Assembly: GCA_000526575.1 (NCBI GenBank)
Contig: JAGI01000003.1
Span: 124,001 to 188,000 of the forward strand
Origin: Clostridium sp. 12(A)
Lineage (GTDB): Bacteria; Bacillota; Clostridia; Lachnospirales; Lachnospiraceae
Length of the DNA: 64,000 nucleotides
Direction of reading: 5' to 3'
Part shown: positions 15,612-24,585 of the stretch, piece after piece
How positions within the stretch are numbered: position 1 is the first letter of the stretch
Layout: each line of letters starts with the position of its first letter
Notes under the pieces: generated by a model
What the model was told of the DNA's origin: nothing
What the model saw: the letters and a program-made list of their open reading frames with translations, nothing else
Databases searched by the model: none
Program-made: the position numbers and the translations under genes

Positions 15612-16580
15612 TTACAATACTAAGATTCTTTCTTCCACAAATCGCCTTAATTCGTCCATGGTTTCTACCTGATTGATATCATTTCTCAATTTGGCAGAAT
15701 GAGGAAGTCCTGCGGTATACCATGCCATATGCTTTCGCATCTCACGCATGGCTACATTTTCTCCTTTTTGCTCCATCTGCATACTGCCATGACGCAGGAT
15801 CATTTGGCTGATCTCTCCTGCATTCGGCTCCGGGAGCAAGGTTCCTGTTTCCAGATAGTGAAGGGTTCTGGAAAAGATCCAGGGATTTCCTTTTGCGCCT
15901 CTGGCAATCATAATGCCGTCACATCCAGTCTCCTCTAAAAGTGCCTTGGCGTCTTCCGGCTTAAAGACATCGCCGTTGCCAATGACCGGAAGGGAGATGG
16001 CTTCCTTTACTTTACGGATGATATCCCAGTCCGCGGTTCCGGAATAATACTGTTCCCTGGTCCGTCCATGGACAGCTACTGCCGCCACTCCGGAGCTCTC
16101 TGCCATTTTTGCAAACTCAACCGCATTAATATCATCCTCGGCAAAGCCTTTTCTAAACTTAACCGTTACAGGCTTTTTTACTGCTTTTACCATGGAAGAT
16201 AAAATGCGCTCCGCCAGCTTTATGTCCTTCATAAGTGCAGAACCTTCTCCATTGTTGACGATTTTGGGAACCGGACAGCCCATATTTACATCTATAAAGG
16301 CAAAAGGACCAGATTCAATCTGGGCCGCCATATCTGCCATAATGGAAGGATCTGACCCAAAAAGCTGAACGCTCACCGGGCCTTCGCCGTCTGCAACTTC
16401 CATTAATTCTTTTGTATTTCTGTTTTTATATAAAATCGCTTTGGCGCTGACCATCTCCGTTACTGCCATACCGCAGCCCTGCTCCCTGCATAAAAATCGA
16501 AATGGCAGGTCTGTAACTCCTGCCATCGGCGCAAGTATCAGGTTATTATCAAGCGTCACATTTCCAATTCTAAGCTTCAC
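15612..16580 (-). CDS. dusB: tRNA-dihydrouridine synthase
   Basis: A 322-residue FMN-dependent enzyme reducing uridines in the tRNA D-loop. Family marks are [12 protein letters not shown] near the N-terminus, the catalytic Cys in [37 protein letters not shown] and IGNGDVF. The start codon is GTG at 16580, which overlaps the stop of the small upstream gene (GTGA). It leads into greA and lysS. The subfamily letter is chosen from general likeness to DusB of Firmicutes. Confidence 0.94.
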   Translation of the reverse strand: MKLRIGNVTLDNNLILAPMAGVTDLPFRFLCREQGCGMAVTEMVSAKAILYKNRNTKELMEVADGEGPVSVQLFGSDPSIMADMAAQIESGPFAFIDVNMGCPVPKIVNNGEGSALMKDIKLAERILSSMVKAVKKPVTVKFRKGFAEDDINAVEFAKMAESSGVAAVAVHGRTREQYYSGTADWDIIRKVKEAISLPVIGNGDVFKPEDAKALLEETGCDGIMIARGAKGNPWIFSRTLHYLETGTLLPEPNAGEISQMILRHGSMQMEQKGENVAMREMRKHMAWYTAGLPHSAKLRNDINQVETMDELRRFVEERILVL

Positions 16581-16933
16581 TTGTCCATTGCTCCATTTTC
16601 TAATTCTTCTCCAAGATAAAACACCCGGTAATACATCTCTAAGGCTTCCAGGAGTTCCCTTTTTTCCTTCCGGTACTGCTTTATCTTTAACACGCTTCCA
16701 ATTTCATCAAACAGATAATCGCTCTCTTCTGCCGTCACTTTAAACTCCAGTGTACCATCCTCCGTAAATTCCAGAAGGAGAATACCGCCTACGTCCTCCG
16801 TATAAAGCACGCACATCACTTTTAAATCCTGTTTGATGCTCTCCGGAAGGCTTTGGAATTGCTGGTTAAAATAGAATCTCTGCTCATAGGAATTGGCACC
16901 ACACAGCACCACATTGTCTCCATCATGTTCCAT
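16577..16933 (-). CDS. Small conserved protein (DUF6145-like)
   Basis: A 118-residue soluble protein. The ATG at 16933 with AGGA upstream is preferred over a GTG at 16948. It contains MCVLYTEDVGGILLLEF and a C-terminal helical part LKIKQYRKEKRELLEALEMY, recalled as features of the uncharacterised DUF6145 family of Lachnospiraceae. It overlaps the dusB start by four bases, so it is translated together with dusB. Nothing shows a catalytic site; the function is unknown. Confidence 0.7.
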   Translation of the reverse strand: MEHDGDNVVLCGANSYEQRFYFNQQFQSLPESIKQDLKVMCVLYTEDVGGILLLEFTEDGTLEFKVTAEESDYLFDEIGSVLKIKQYRKEKRELLEALEMYYRVFYLGEELENGAMDK

Positions 16934-16988
16934 CTTTATTCCTGCCACCGCACTTTCTATCTAAAATTCCCTGCATTTTTTCATAAAA

Positions 16989-17025
16989 AAAGCCAGCAGG
17001 GCGTTTCATTTGCTTTACTGGCTTT
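16989..17025 (-). terminator. Terminator of the LacI gene at 17059
   Basis: AAAGCCAG and CTGGCTTT form a stem with a 21-base loop. On the minus strand it is followed by a run of T, so it ends the LacI-family gene. Confidence 0.65.
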
Positions 17026-17058
17026 ATATTGTAGCATAACGGATATAAAAAGACAAGG

Positions 17059-18066
17059 TTAAAAATCAGTGGTGCAGCGTTTAATCAGCTTACAGGGAAT
17101 CTTGCTGTCACGGGGGACTTCCTCAACATTTCCGTGTAGGATTTTCATCATATTGCTGATGGTCAGATTGCACAGCTCTTCTACCTTATTATCAACAGAG
17201 GATAGCTCAGGATCGCTGCAGATGGAAAGGGCGGAATTATTAAATCCGGTTATGCAAAGATCCTCTGGTATCTTTAACAGCTTTGAATTTGCATATTTAA
17301 TCGCCCCGACTGCCAGACCATCGTCAGTAGCCACCACACTGTCAAAGTTTAAATCTCTCCGTTCCAAGAGAATATCCCGCACGGAATGGATCTTGTTCTT
17401 TACATAAAGCTTTAAATCGCCAAGCACGGGAAGTCCATGGCTTTTTAAAGCCGCCTCATATCCTTCCAGCTTCTGGGTCGCACTGTAGGAATGAGAATCG
17501 CAGAGAAATAGAATCCGTTTTCTTCCTCTTTCAATCATCTGACTGGTTACATCAAAAGTAGCTTTATAGTCATCTCCGTAGGCGCAGTAAACATTTTCAT
17601 TATCCAGATAACCATTGATGAGAAAAACAGGAACCGTCTTAGCGGCGTCACGAACATACTGAATCAGGCTGTCACTGTCACCGGAACCTGCATAGACAGA
17701 GCCTACCATTATAAGTGCATCTATTCTTTTGGCTAAAAGAAGGCTTACATACTTTTCTTTTACAGATTGTTCATATCCAGTACAGCATAAGATGCAGTCA
17801 TATCCATGCTCATGCATGCGGCTTTCTAAATGAGCTACTGCCGTGGCCATATAAGCATCTGAAACATCAGGACACATAATTCCAATGGTCTTCATGGAAT
17901 CCAGTCCAAGACCTCTGGCAAACACATTGGGAGTATAGCCATTTTCATCCATTATAGCTCTTACTTTATTCTTTGTTTTCTCGCTTACTCGGGGGCTGTC
18001 ATTCACCACCCGGGATACCGTAGCAATGGAAACTCCTGCAAGCTGTGCGATATCATAAATATTCAT
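17059..18066 (-). CDS. LacI-family repressor, probable regulator of uxaAB
   Basis: A 335-residue regulator. The start MNIYDIAQLAGVSIATVSRV gives the complete LacI helix-turn-helix followed by the hinge; AGAGGGA lies upstream. A longer frame to 18096 is rejected. The ligand domain includes TIGIMCPDVSDAYMATAV, ALIMVGSVY and VVATDDGLAVGAIKYA. It is divergent to uxaA and its own promoter region holds the palindrome GTAAGCGCTTAC at 18135, so it probably represses itself and uxaAB. The likely effector is a uronate or a uronate-derived intermediate. Confidence 0.9.
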   Translation of the reverse strand: MNIYDIAQLAGVSIATVSRVVNDSPRVSEKTKNKVRAIMDENGYTPNVFARGLGLDSMKTIGIMCPDVSDAYMATAVAHLESRMHEHGYDCILCCTGYEQSVKEKYVSLLLAKRIDALIMVGSVYAGSGDSDSLIQYVRDAAKTVPVFLINGYLDNENVYCAYGDDYKATFDVTSQMIERGRKRILFLCDSHSYSATQKLEGYEAALKSHGLPVLGDLKLYVKNKIHSVRDILLERRDLNFDSVVATDDGLAVGAIKYANSKLLKIPEDLCITGFNNSALSICSDPELSSVDNKVEELCNLTISNMMKILHGNVEEVPRDSKIPCKLIKRCTTDF

Positions 18067-18134
18067 TGTAGTCCCTCTTAGTATCATAAATTTCAATGCG
18101 GGTAAGGCAGCTTTTGCCGCTTTTGAAAGCCAGC

Positions 18135-18146
18135 GTAAGCGCTTAC
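18135..18146. promoter_or_regulatory. Operator GTAAGCGCTTAC upstream of the LacI gene
   Basis: This perfect 12-bp palindrome has the central CG usual for LacI-family sites. It lies 14 bases downstream of the -10 hexamer of the repressor's own promoter, placing it at the start of the transcript, as for autorepression. Confidence 0.75.
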
Positions 18147-18160
18147 ACTATTCTCGGTCA

Positions 18161-18189
18161 ATTATACAGGATTATTTCATAGAAAGCAA
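18161..18189 (-). promoter_or_regulatory. Promoter of the LacI gene
   Basis: Minus-strand TTGCTT (18184-18189) and TATAAT (18161-18166) are exactly 17 bases apart, a near-consensus sigma-A promoter, with the operator just downstream. Confidence 0.7.
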
Positions 18190-18283
18190 CTGTTATTCGG
18201 CATTAATATAGGAAATAATTGATATTTTATTTTAAAAAATCGGCTTATCTAAAAGAAAAAATCTTTCTTTCACTCTTTCCCTA

Positions 18284-18312
18284 TTGACTATAAGATTAAA
18301 ATGGTGTATGTT
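18284..18312 (+). promoter_or_regulatory. Promoter of uxaAB
   Basis: TTGACT (18284-18289) and TATGTT (18307-18312) are 17 bases apart. The start point would fall within the palindrome that follows at 18315. Confidence 0.65.
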
Positions 18313-18314
18313 TT

Positions 18315-18330
18315 ATGTAAGTACTTACAT
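18315..18330. promoter_or_regulatory. Operator ATGTAAGTACTTACAT in front of uxaA
   Basis: This perfect 16-bp palindrome begins two bases after the -10 hexamer, so a bound repressor would block initiation. It shares GTAAG-NN-CTTAC with the sites at 18135, 36107 and 39632. Confidence 0.8.
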
Positions 18331-18377
18331 TGCATGTATTTATTATAAAACCCGTACTAAGAAAGGAAAGGAAGCTT

Positions 18378-19859
18378 ATGCAGGATTTTATCAAAATTCA
18401 TTCCGAAGATAACGTAGCCGTTGCCTTAAAGCCGCTTGCAGCTGGTACTTTCATTGAGACAGGCGATACGGCGGTGACCCTTCTGGAAGATATCCCTCAG
18501 GGTCACAAATTTGCCCTTACCGATATACCTGCCGGCTCATCCGTCATGAAATACGGCTGTGCCATCGGCGCAGCAAAGGAGAATATTGCGGCAGGGGCCT
18601 GGATTCACACACACAATTTAAAAACAGGGTTAGGGGATTTACTTACTTACAGTTACGACAAACAGGATATCAGTCTTGCAAAGACAGAGGACCGCACCTT
18701 TATGGGATACAGACGGCCTGACGGAAAAGTAGGCGTGCGAAACGAAATCTGGATTATCCCAACGGTTGGTTGTGTCAATAAGATTGCATCTGCCATTGAA
18801 CGTGCATCTCAAAAATATATTACCGGATCCATTGACGAAGTAGCGGCATTCCCACACCCATACGGCTGTTCCCAGATGGGCGATGATCAGGAATACACCA
18901 GAACCATTTTAGCAGATTTAATCAACCATCCCAATGCAGGAGGCGTTCTTGTCCTTGGACTTGGCTGTGAAAACAGCAATGTTCAGGAGTTAAAGCGCTA
19001 CATCGGGGAATATGATGAGCGCAGGGTCAAATTCCTGGTGGCTCAGGAATCTGAGGATGAGATGGAGGATTCCATGGCTCTCATCGAAGAATTAGCAGAG
19101 TATGCAGGTACGTTCCACAGAGAACCAATCAGCTGCAGCGAGCTGATCATCGGCATGAAGTGCGGCGGCTCTGACGGTTTATCTGGCATTACTGCCAATC
19201 CAACGGTAGGCGCTTTCTCAGATATGCTGGTATCCAAGGGCGGCACCACCATTCTTACTGAGGTTCCCGAGATGTTCGGAGCGGAAACACTCTTGATGAA
19301 CCGTTGTAAAGATGAGGAAACCTTTGAAAAAACAGTAGAGCTCATCAACGACTTTAAAAACTACTTTACCAGCCACAACCAGACCATTTACGAAAATCCG
19401 TCACCTGGTAATAAAAAAGGCGGTATTTCTACCCTGGAGGACAAATCCTTAGGATGTGTCCAGAAATCAGGCAGTGCTGAAGTGGTGGATGTATTAAAAT
19501 ACGGAGAACCAGTACAGACAAAGGGCTTAAACTTATTAAGCGCTCCTGGCAATGACCTGGTTGCTTCTACGGCTCTTGCTGCTTCCGGAGCTCATATCGT
19601 TCTCTTTACCACAGGCCGTGGAACTCCATTTGCATGTCCGGTACCTACGATGAAGATTGCCACCAACACAGCCCTGAGCGAGAAGAAGAATAACTGGATC
19701 GATTTCAACTGCGGTGTTTTAGTAGAAGGCACCGATATGGATACCCTTAAGAACCAGTTTTTTGATTTTGTAATTGAAGTTGCTTCCGGCAAGAAGGTAA
19801 AATCCGAGGAAGCAGGCTTCCACGATATGGCCATCTTCAAACGGGGCGTGACTTTATAA
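18378..19859 (+). CDS. uxaA: Altronate dehydratase
   Basis: A 493-residue enzyme dehydrating D-altronate to 2-keto-3-deoxygluconate in galacturonate breakdown. The start MQDFIKIHSEDNVAVALKPL, with GGAAAGGAAG upstream, gives the N-terminal SAF domain, which includes HTHNLKTGLGD. The catalytic part follows with RPDGKVGVRNEIWIIPTVGC, FPHPYGCSQMG, LGLGCENSN, GMKCGGSDGLSGITANP and TTGRGTPFACPVPTMKIATN. The conserved cysteines suggest an iron centre as in the UxaA family. It is the first gene of uxaAB, behind a palindromic operator and opposite a LacI repressor. Confidence 0.94.
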   Translation: MQDFIKIHSEDNVAVALKPLAAGTFIETGDTAVTLLEDIPQGHKFALTDIPAGSSVMKYGCAIGAAKENIAAGAWIHTHNLKTGLGDLLTYSYDKQDISLAKTEDRTFMGYRRPDGKVGVRNEIWIIPTVGCVNKIASAIERASQKYITGSIDEVAAFPHPYGCSQMGDDQEYTRTILADLINHPNAGGVLVLGLGCENSNVQELKRYIGEYDERRVKFLVAQESEDEMEDSMALIEELAEYAGTFHREPISCSELIIGMKCGGSDGLSGITANPTVGAFSDMLVSKGGTTILTEVPEMFGAETLLMNRCKDEETFEKTVELINDFKNYFTSHNQTIYENPSPGNKKGGISTLEDKSLGCVQKSGSAEVVDVLKYGEPVQTKGLNLLSAPGNDLVASTALAASGAHIVLFTTGRGTPFACPVPTMKIATNTALSEKKNNWIDFNCGVLVEGTDMDTLKNQFFDFVIEVASGKKVKSEEAGFHDMAIFKRGVTL

Positions 19860-19894
19860 TACTTCATGGATACAGGAAAAGGAGATTAATTCAA

Positions 19895-21382
19895 ATGGAA
19901 AAGTTATGTTATGCAACACTGGAAAAGCAGGGTTATGACGGTTATCTGTTAAAGGATGCGCCAGAGCGTGTTCTGCAGTTTGGCGAAGGAAACTTTTTAA
20001 GAGCTTTCGTGGACTATTTTATTGATATGCTCAACGAGAGAACTGGCTTTAATTCCAAAGTCGTTTTATGTCAGCCTATCGCCCCAGGTCTTGCAGATAT
20101 GATTAACGAGCAGGAGGGACTTTATACCCTCTTCCTCCGTGGATTTGAAAACGGAAAGAAAGTAAATGACAAAAGAGTCATTTCCTGCGTCAGCAGATGT
20201 TTAAACCCTTATAAGGAATATGATGAGGTTCTTGCCTGTGCAGAAAACCCGGATCTTCGTTACATTGCCTGCAACACAACAGAAGCAGGAATCGCATACG
20301 ATCCTTCCTGCCAGTTTACCGATGTACCTGCTGACAGCTATCCTGGAAAACTGACTCAGTTCTTATATAAAAGATTTGAGAAGTTTGGTAAGGAAGCCGG
20401 CAAAGGTTTCGTTATTCTCTCCTGTGAGCTGATTGACAACAACGGAAAAGAGCTGGAAAAATGCGTATTGCAGTATGCAAAGCAGTGGAACCTGGGAGAA
20501 GAATTTATCAGCTGGATCAAGGCTGAAAACATCTTCTGCTCTACTCTGGTTGACCGTATCGTAACCGGATATCCAAGAAATGAAGCTGCCTCCATCTGTG
20601 AGGAATTAGGCTATCAGGATAATCTGATCAATACAGGGGAAGTCTTTGGCTTCTGGGTCATTGAAGGACCTGAGTCTTTAAAGAAAGAGCTTCCTTTTGA
20701 AGAAGCCGGCCTTCCGGTTATTATCTGCGATGACCACAAGCCATACAAACAGAGAAAGGTACGTATCTTAAACGGTGCTCATACTTCCTTTGTATTAGGT
20801 GCTTACCTGGCTGGTCAGGATATTGTCCGTGACTGTATGGATGACGAAGTGATCTGCGGATTTATGAACAAGACCATCTATGATGAAATCATTCCTACTC
20901 TCACACTGCCGAAGGAAGAATTATTAAGCTTTGCTGCTTCCGTCACAGAGCGTTTTAAGAATCCATTCATCGATCATGCTCTGCTTGCCATCTCCTTAAA
21001 CTCCACTTCCAAGTGGAAAGCAAGAGTTATGCCTTCCTTTAAAGGATATGTAGAGAAAACAGGAGAACTGCCAAAATGCATCACAGCTTCCTTTGCATTC
21101 TACATCGCCTTCTATCACGGCATGAACTTAACCGAGGATGGCCTGGTCGCTTCCCGTCCGGCAGGGGACGAATATACAGTAAAAGACGATAAGCCGGTCC
21201 TTCAGTTCTTCTATGATCACAAAGATGATGATGCAGAAACTCTGGCACATGCCGTTTGTAGCAATACTGATTTCTGGGATGAGGATTTAAGCAAGATCCC
21301 TGGCTTTGAATCAGCTGTAACAGGTTACTTAAAAGCCATTGAAGAAAAAGGTGCTTATGCAGTCATGAAAGACTGTCAGTAA
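19895..21382 (+). CDS. uxaB: Tagaturonate reductase (altronate oxidoreductase)
   Basis: A 495-residue member of the mannitol dehydrogenase family that reduces D-tagaturonate to D-altronate with NADH. The N-terminal nucleotide-binding region includes RVLQFGEGNFLRAFVDYFID. The C-terminal catalytic part includes QRKVRILNGAHTSFVLGAYL and the helix around ERFKNPFIDHALLAISLNS. AAGGAG about ten bases before the ATG fixes the start. It follows uxaA by 35 bases and is closed by a terminator. Together the two convert tagaturonate to ketodeoxygluconate. UxaC and the later kinase and aldolase are not in the window. Confidence 0.93.
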   Translation: MEKLCYATLEKQGYDGYLLKDAPERVLQFGEGNFLRAFVDYFIDMLNERTGFNSKVVLCQPIAPGLADMINEQEGLYTLFLRGFENGKKVNDKRVISCVSRCLNPYKEYDEVLACAENPDLRYIACNTTEAGIAYDPSCQFTDVPADSYPGKLTQFLYKRFEKFGKEAGKGFVILSCELIDNNGKELEKCVLQYAKQWNLGEEFISWIKAENIFCSTLVDRIVTGYPRNEAASICEELGYQDNLINTGEVFGFWVIEGPESLKKELPFEEAGLPVIICDDHKPYKQRKVRILNGAHTSFVLGAYLAGQDIVRDCMDDEVICGFMNKTIYDEIIPTLTLPKEELLSFAASVTERFKNPFIDHALLAISLNSTSKWKARVMPSFKGYVEKTGELPKCITASFAFYIAFYHGMNLTEDGLVASRPAGDEYTVKDDKPVLQFFYDHKDDDAETLAHAVCSNTDFWDEDLSKIPGFESAVTGYLKAIEEKGAYAVMKDCQ

Positions 21383-21392
21383 ATAAACCTTA

Positions 21393-21430
21393 AAGGCCTG
21401 TGTATGTTTCATACATGGGCCTTATTTTTC
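21393..21430 (+). terminator. Terminator of uxaAB
   Basis: AAGGCCTGTGTATG pairs with CATACATGGGCCTT around a four-base loop and is followed by ATTTTTC. Confidence 0.85.
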
Positions 21431-21434
21431 TATC

Positions 21435-21962
21435 TTAAATCAATTTTTCATATAGTTTAAACCAATCAAGTCCAGATTCTTCTAATCCCAGACTTACCGT
21501 ATCAATATACTCAAAACCACACTTTTCATAAAGATGAATGGCTGGAACATTCTCTGTGTAAACATCAAGCCGTAAGGATTCAGTTCCCTCTTCTATTCCC
21601 AGTTCTTCTGCATATTGTAACAGTTTAAATCCAATTCCCTGATTGAAATAACCTGGATGAACGGTAAACGTATAAACAACTAAAACCTTATCATAGGATA
21701 AATCTTTTTTCCACCTGACGCTTAAATAAGCTTCTTCCGGTTTGTGTCTTAAGATCATGGAACCAACGATAACGTCTTCTTTTATGGCAACGTATAGATT
21801 GCCCTCTTCGATTCCCCGTATGGCATCATTACGCGTGGGATAGACTCCTTTTTTCCAACCGCAATAATTAATCCCCTTTTCCATATGGTCATTGATTGTA
21901 TCATATAGAATTTCCAGATCATCCGCATCACTCTTTATTCCTTTTCGAATGCTTATGCTCAT
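21435..21962 (-). CDS. GNAT-family N-acetyltransferase
   Basis: A 175-residue single-domain acetyltransferase. The acetyl-CoA site is visible as VYTFTVHPGYFNQGIGFKLL, with the usual V-x-P followed by Q/R-G-x-G, and the C-terminal AIHLYEKCGFEYIDT motif. The acceptor cannot be told. CAACAGGAGG precedes the ATG. It stands alone between two plus-strand operons and shows no link to either. Confidence 0.88.
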   Translation of the reverse strand: MSISIRKGIKSDADDLEILYDTINDHMEKGINYCGWKKGVYPTRNDAIRGIEEGNLYVAIKEDVIVGSMILRHKPEEAYLSVRWKKDLSYDKVLVVYTFTVHPGYFNQGIGFKLLQYAEELGIEEGTESLRLDVYTENVPAIHLYEKCGFEYIDTVSLGLEESGLDWFKLYEKLI

Positions 21963-22039
21963 TGTTTCCTCCTGTTGTAATAGATTTGCCTTATTATACC
22001 AAAGGATTCTATATGAGACAATATTTCTTAACAGGTATC

Positions 22040-22068
22040 TTGTATATTCCCTCCCATGCTAATATACT
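22040..22068 (+). promoter_or_regulatory. Promoter of the KdpD-like gene
   Basis: TTGTAT (22040-22045) and TATACT (22063-22068) are 17 bases apart, about 40 bases before the start codon. Confidence 0.55.
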
Positions 22069-22109
22069 GTTTATAAAATAACTTAACGGCTCATAAAGGA
22101 GAATACGAA

Positions 22110-23630
22110 ATGAATTTCTTTAAAAATGCCCCTGAGAAAGGGAAAGGTATCCAGGATCATTATTCTGCCATGGCTCCATTTCTAATCCGTATGAGCATCC
22201 TGTTTTCATTTTTACTGGGAGCCTCTTTAATCGGATATAGTTTTAAAGCGCTCCAATTACAGGAAACCAATATAGCCATTGTTTATCTGCTGGCTGTACT
22301 TTTAACGGCACGGTATACGGGAGGATACCTCTTTGGCTTCTGGGTCTCTCTCTTTGCAGCCTTTATCTTTAATTTTTTATTTATGGAGCCTTATTACACG
22401 TTTTCTGTTAATACACCAAATTATATTATAACCTTTACCATTATGGCAATTACTGCCTTTATTACCAGTACCTTAACGACCCATGCCAAGCAAAATGCCA
22501 TTCAGGCCAGAGAACGGGAAGAAGAAGCGAAGGCTCTCTATTCCCTTACCAACCGTTTGACCGATGCAGCGGACATTCCTGAAATCGCAGACATTGCAGC
22601 AAGTGCAGTCTGTGAGATGTTAAACTGCAGGGTCGGCTGTGTCTGCTTTGATGAGTCCGGGAAACCGGATGAGGCCTTTACCCGGCAGTTTTCTCCAAAG
22701 AATGGGACGACGAAAGAGGTAACCTCACAGAAATCCTTTTTTGACTGGCTCATATCCGGAAGGGATTCCACCTTAGGCGTCATAAGAATTCCCATGGATG
22801 ATGCAAAGCGCATGACTTCTACCCAGACACGGCTGCTTCAGGGTATGATTGAAAATACAGCACTTGCCATGGACCGTTTTCATGCCGCCGAGCAGCGGCG
22901 TAAAACAAATGAGGCCATCGTCCAGGAGCGTTACCGGGGCAATCTGCTTCAGGCTATCTCTCACGATCTTCGGACTCCTCTTACAGGGATTATGGGAACA
23001 GCAGAAATGCTTCTTACTATGACAGGGAAGGACGACAACCGGTATGAACTGATTAAGGAAATATACGGAGACGCGGACTGGCTCCATTCTCTGGTGGAAA
23101 ACATCCTAAGCCTCACCCGCCTGCAGGAAGGAAAATTAGTTCTTCATAAGCAGGAGGAAGCCGGGGAGGAAGTCATAGGTGCTGCGGTACACCATGTCCT
23201 GCACCTTCATCCGGAGCACGACATATGGGTTACTGCCCCTGAGGAACTGCTTCTCATTCCCATGGACGCCAAATTAATCCGACAGGTTCTGATCAATCTT
23301 TTGGACAATGCCATCAAGCATACAAAGCCGGAACAGGAAATCCAGGTCTCCTTAAAAAAGGAGAACAGCGGTAATTATGCTGTTTTCTCTGTCTGTGACC
23401 ATGGGGAAGGCATTGATGCATCAGACATTTCTAATATCTTTCAAATGTTTTATACCTCTGCTTCCAGGCGAAACGACGTTAAGCTGGGGGTTGGACTGGG
23501 GCTGACCATATGCGAAGCCATTGTGAAAGCTCACGGTGGGGAAATTAAAGCAAGGAACAGGGAGAATGGACCGGGCGCAGAATTTATTTTCACCCTTCCT
23601 TTCAAGGAGAATTTTCATGAATCTAAATAA
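22110..23630 (+). CDS. KdpD-like sensor histidine kinase without the N-terminal KdpD domain
   Basis: A 506-residue kinase. Residues 25-125 hold four hydrophobic segments of the KdpD (DUF4118) type, including LFAAFIFNFLFMEPYYTFSV. Next comes a GAF-like region (about 140-255), then the phosphoacceptor H285 in LLQAISHDLRTPLTG, the N-box LINLLDNAIKH and the G-boxes DHGEGI and GVGLGLTICEAIVKAHGG. The N-terminal Usp-like sensor of full KdpD (over 350 residues) is absent. Its stop overlaps the regulator gene by 14 bases. The context with a P-type pump and RCK proteins suggests sensing of potassium or ionic stress. Confidence 0.88.
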   Translation: MNFFKNAPEKGKGIQDHYSAMAPFLIRMSILFSFLLGASLIGYSFKALQLQETNIAIVYLLAVLLTARYTGGYLFGFWVSLFAAFIFNFLFMEPYYTFSVNTPNYIITFTIMAITAFITSTLTTHAKQNAIQAREREEEAKALYSLTNRLTDAADIPEIADIAASAVCEMLNCRVGCVCFDESGKPDEAFTRQFSPKNGTTKEVTSQKSFFDWLISGRDSTLGVIRIPMDDAKRMTSTQTRLLQGMIENTALAMDRFHAAEQRRKTNEAIVQERYRGNLLQAISHDLRTPLTGIMGTAEMLLTMTGKDDNRYELIKEIYGDADWLHSLVENILSLTRLQEGKLVLHKQEEAGEEVIGAAVHHVLHLHPEHDIWVTAPEELLLIPMDAKLIRQVLINLLDNAIKHTKPEQEIQVSLKKENSGNYAVFSVCDHGEGIDASDISNIFQMFYTSASRRNDVKLGVGLGLTICEAIVKAHGGEIKARNRENGPGAEFIFTLPFKENFHESK

Positions 23631-24318
23631 CAGAAAAATCCTGATTGTTGAAGACGACAAGCAAATAAGAAATTTCATCAGCTATTCCCTTGATCAGGAA
23701 GGGTTTGCCTATGTCACATCAGGCACCGGTCAGGGGGCTCTCTCTATCCTTTTGTCGGATCAGATTGATATTATGCTCCTGGATCTTGGACTGCCGGATC
23801 TTGACGGCATGGAGGTGATTAAGAAGGTGAGGGAATGGTCAGAGCTCCCCATCATCGTGGTTTCTGCCAGAGATCAGGACAAGGAAAAGGCAGCGGCACT
23901 TGACTTAGGGGCAGACGATTATCTCACAAAGCCATTTTCCGCCACAGAGCTTCTTGCCCGAATCCGGGTGGCACTGCGGCACTTAAATCAGCACAATGGA
24001 CCGGAAAGGGCCCAGAACCACCTTCAGGCAGGTGACCTACAAATTGATTTTGAAAAAAGGCTGGTCTATCTGGAAAATCAGGAAGTACATGTAACTCCTA
24101 TGGAATACAGCCTCTTGACCCTGTTCTTTAAAAACATGGGAAAGGTACTGACCACAAAGCAGATACTGACTGAGATCTGGGGGATTCACTACGGCAATGA
24201 CACCCAGGCCCTCCGGGCTCTTATGGCCGGCCTCAGGCGGAAAATCGAAAAAAATCCAGCCAAACCTCGTTATATTATAACGGAAATAGGGGTTGGGTAC
24301 CGGCTGGTTGACGAGTAG
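23617..24318 (+). CDS. KdpE-like response regulator (OmpR family)
   Basis: A 233-residue OmpR-type regulator. The receiver domain runs from NRKILIVEDDKQIRN with acidic D13-D14, through the phosphoacceptor D56 in MLLDLGLPDLDG, to Lys in DYLTKPF. The C-terminal winged helix includes VTPMEYSLLTLFFKN and ends in RYIITEIGVGYRLVDE. AAGGAG before the ATG at 23617 sets the start; an earlier in-frame ATG at 23536 is inside the kinase gene. It probably binds the direct repeats at 24402-24473 in front of the pump gene. Confidence 0.9.
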   Translation: MNLNNRKILIVEDDKQIRNFISYSLDQEGFAYVTSGTGQGALSILLSDQIDIMLLDLGLPDLDGMEVIKKVREWSELPIIVVSARDQDKEKAAALDLGADDYLTKPFSATELLARIRVALRHLNQHNGPERAQNHLQAGDLQIDFEKRLVYLENQEVHVTPMEYSLLTLFFKNMGKVLTTKQILTEIWGIHYGNDTQALRALMAGLRRKIEKNPAKPRYIITEIGVGYRLVDE

Positions 24319-24353
24319 ACAGGCAGCAACAATCTAACCATCATCGATAAAAG

Positions 24354-24399
24354 AAAAACCGGGATAAGAAGTTCTTTATGACTTCTTATCCCGGTTTTT
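24354..24399 (+). terminator. Terminator after the KdpDE-like genes
   Basis: AAAAACCGGGATAAGAAGT pairs with ACTTCTTATCCCGGTTTTT across a short loop, a strong stem ending in a T-run. It separates the two-component genes from the pump operon. Confidence 0.9.
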
Positions 24400-24401
24400 C
24401 T

Positions 24402-24489
24402 TTCTCACATCGTTCCAATACCGTTCTCACACCATTCTCACACCCCCTCTTCCATTCTCACACCCCACTCACAAAATAAGAGCTATGAT
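24402..24489 (+). promoter_or_regulatory. Phased TTCTCACA repeats and promoter of the pump operon
   Basis: TTCTCACA starts at 24402, 24424, 24435 and 24455, with a looser copy (CACTCACA) at 24466. The spacings are 22, 11, 20 and 11 bases, close to whole helical turns. A TATGAT -10 hexamer lies at 24484-24489 but the -35 position has no hexamer and is taken by the last repeat pair. This is the layout of a promoter activated by an OmpR-family protein, most simply the neighbouring KdpE-like regulator. Confidence 0.65.
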
Positions 24490-24585
24490 AGAAATTACCA
24501 AATCGATCTGGCAAAGCAATGAAAAAGCAGACGGCTTTTTTCCCAGGCTGTCAATCTACGAAAAAGGATAGGAAGATAGATCGCT

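Noticed and set aside
17481-17700. Search for tRNA, rRNA or other structural RNA genes, here and across the window
   Set aside because: No cloverleaf pattern with GGTTCGA-type T-loop or rRNA-like stretch was recognised; only protein genes and short hairpins were seen.
24402-24473. TTCTCACA repeats read as a CRISPR array
   Set aside because: The units are 8 bases, spacers are 2 to 14 bases and partly of similar composition, and no cas gene is present; phased binding sites explain them better.
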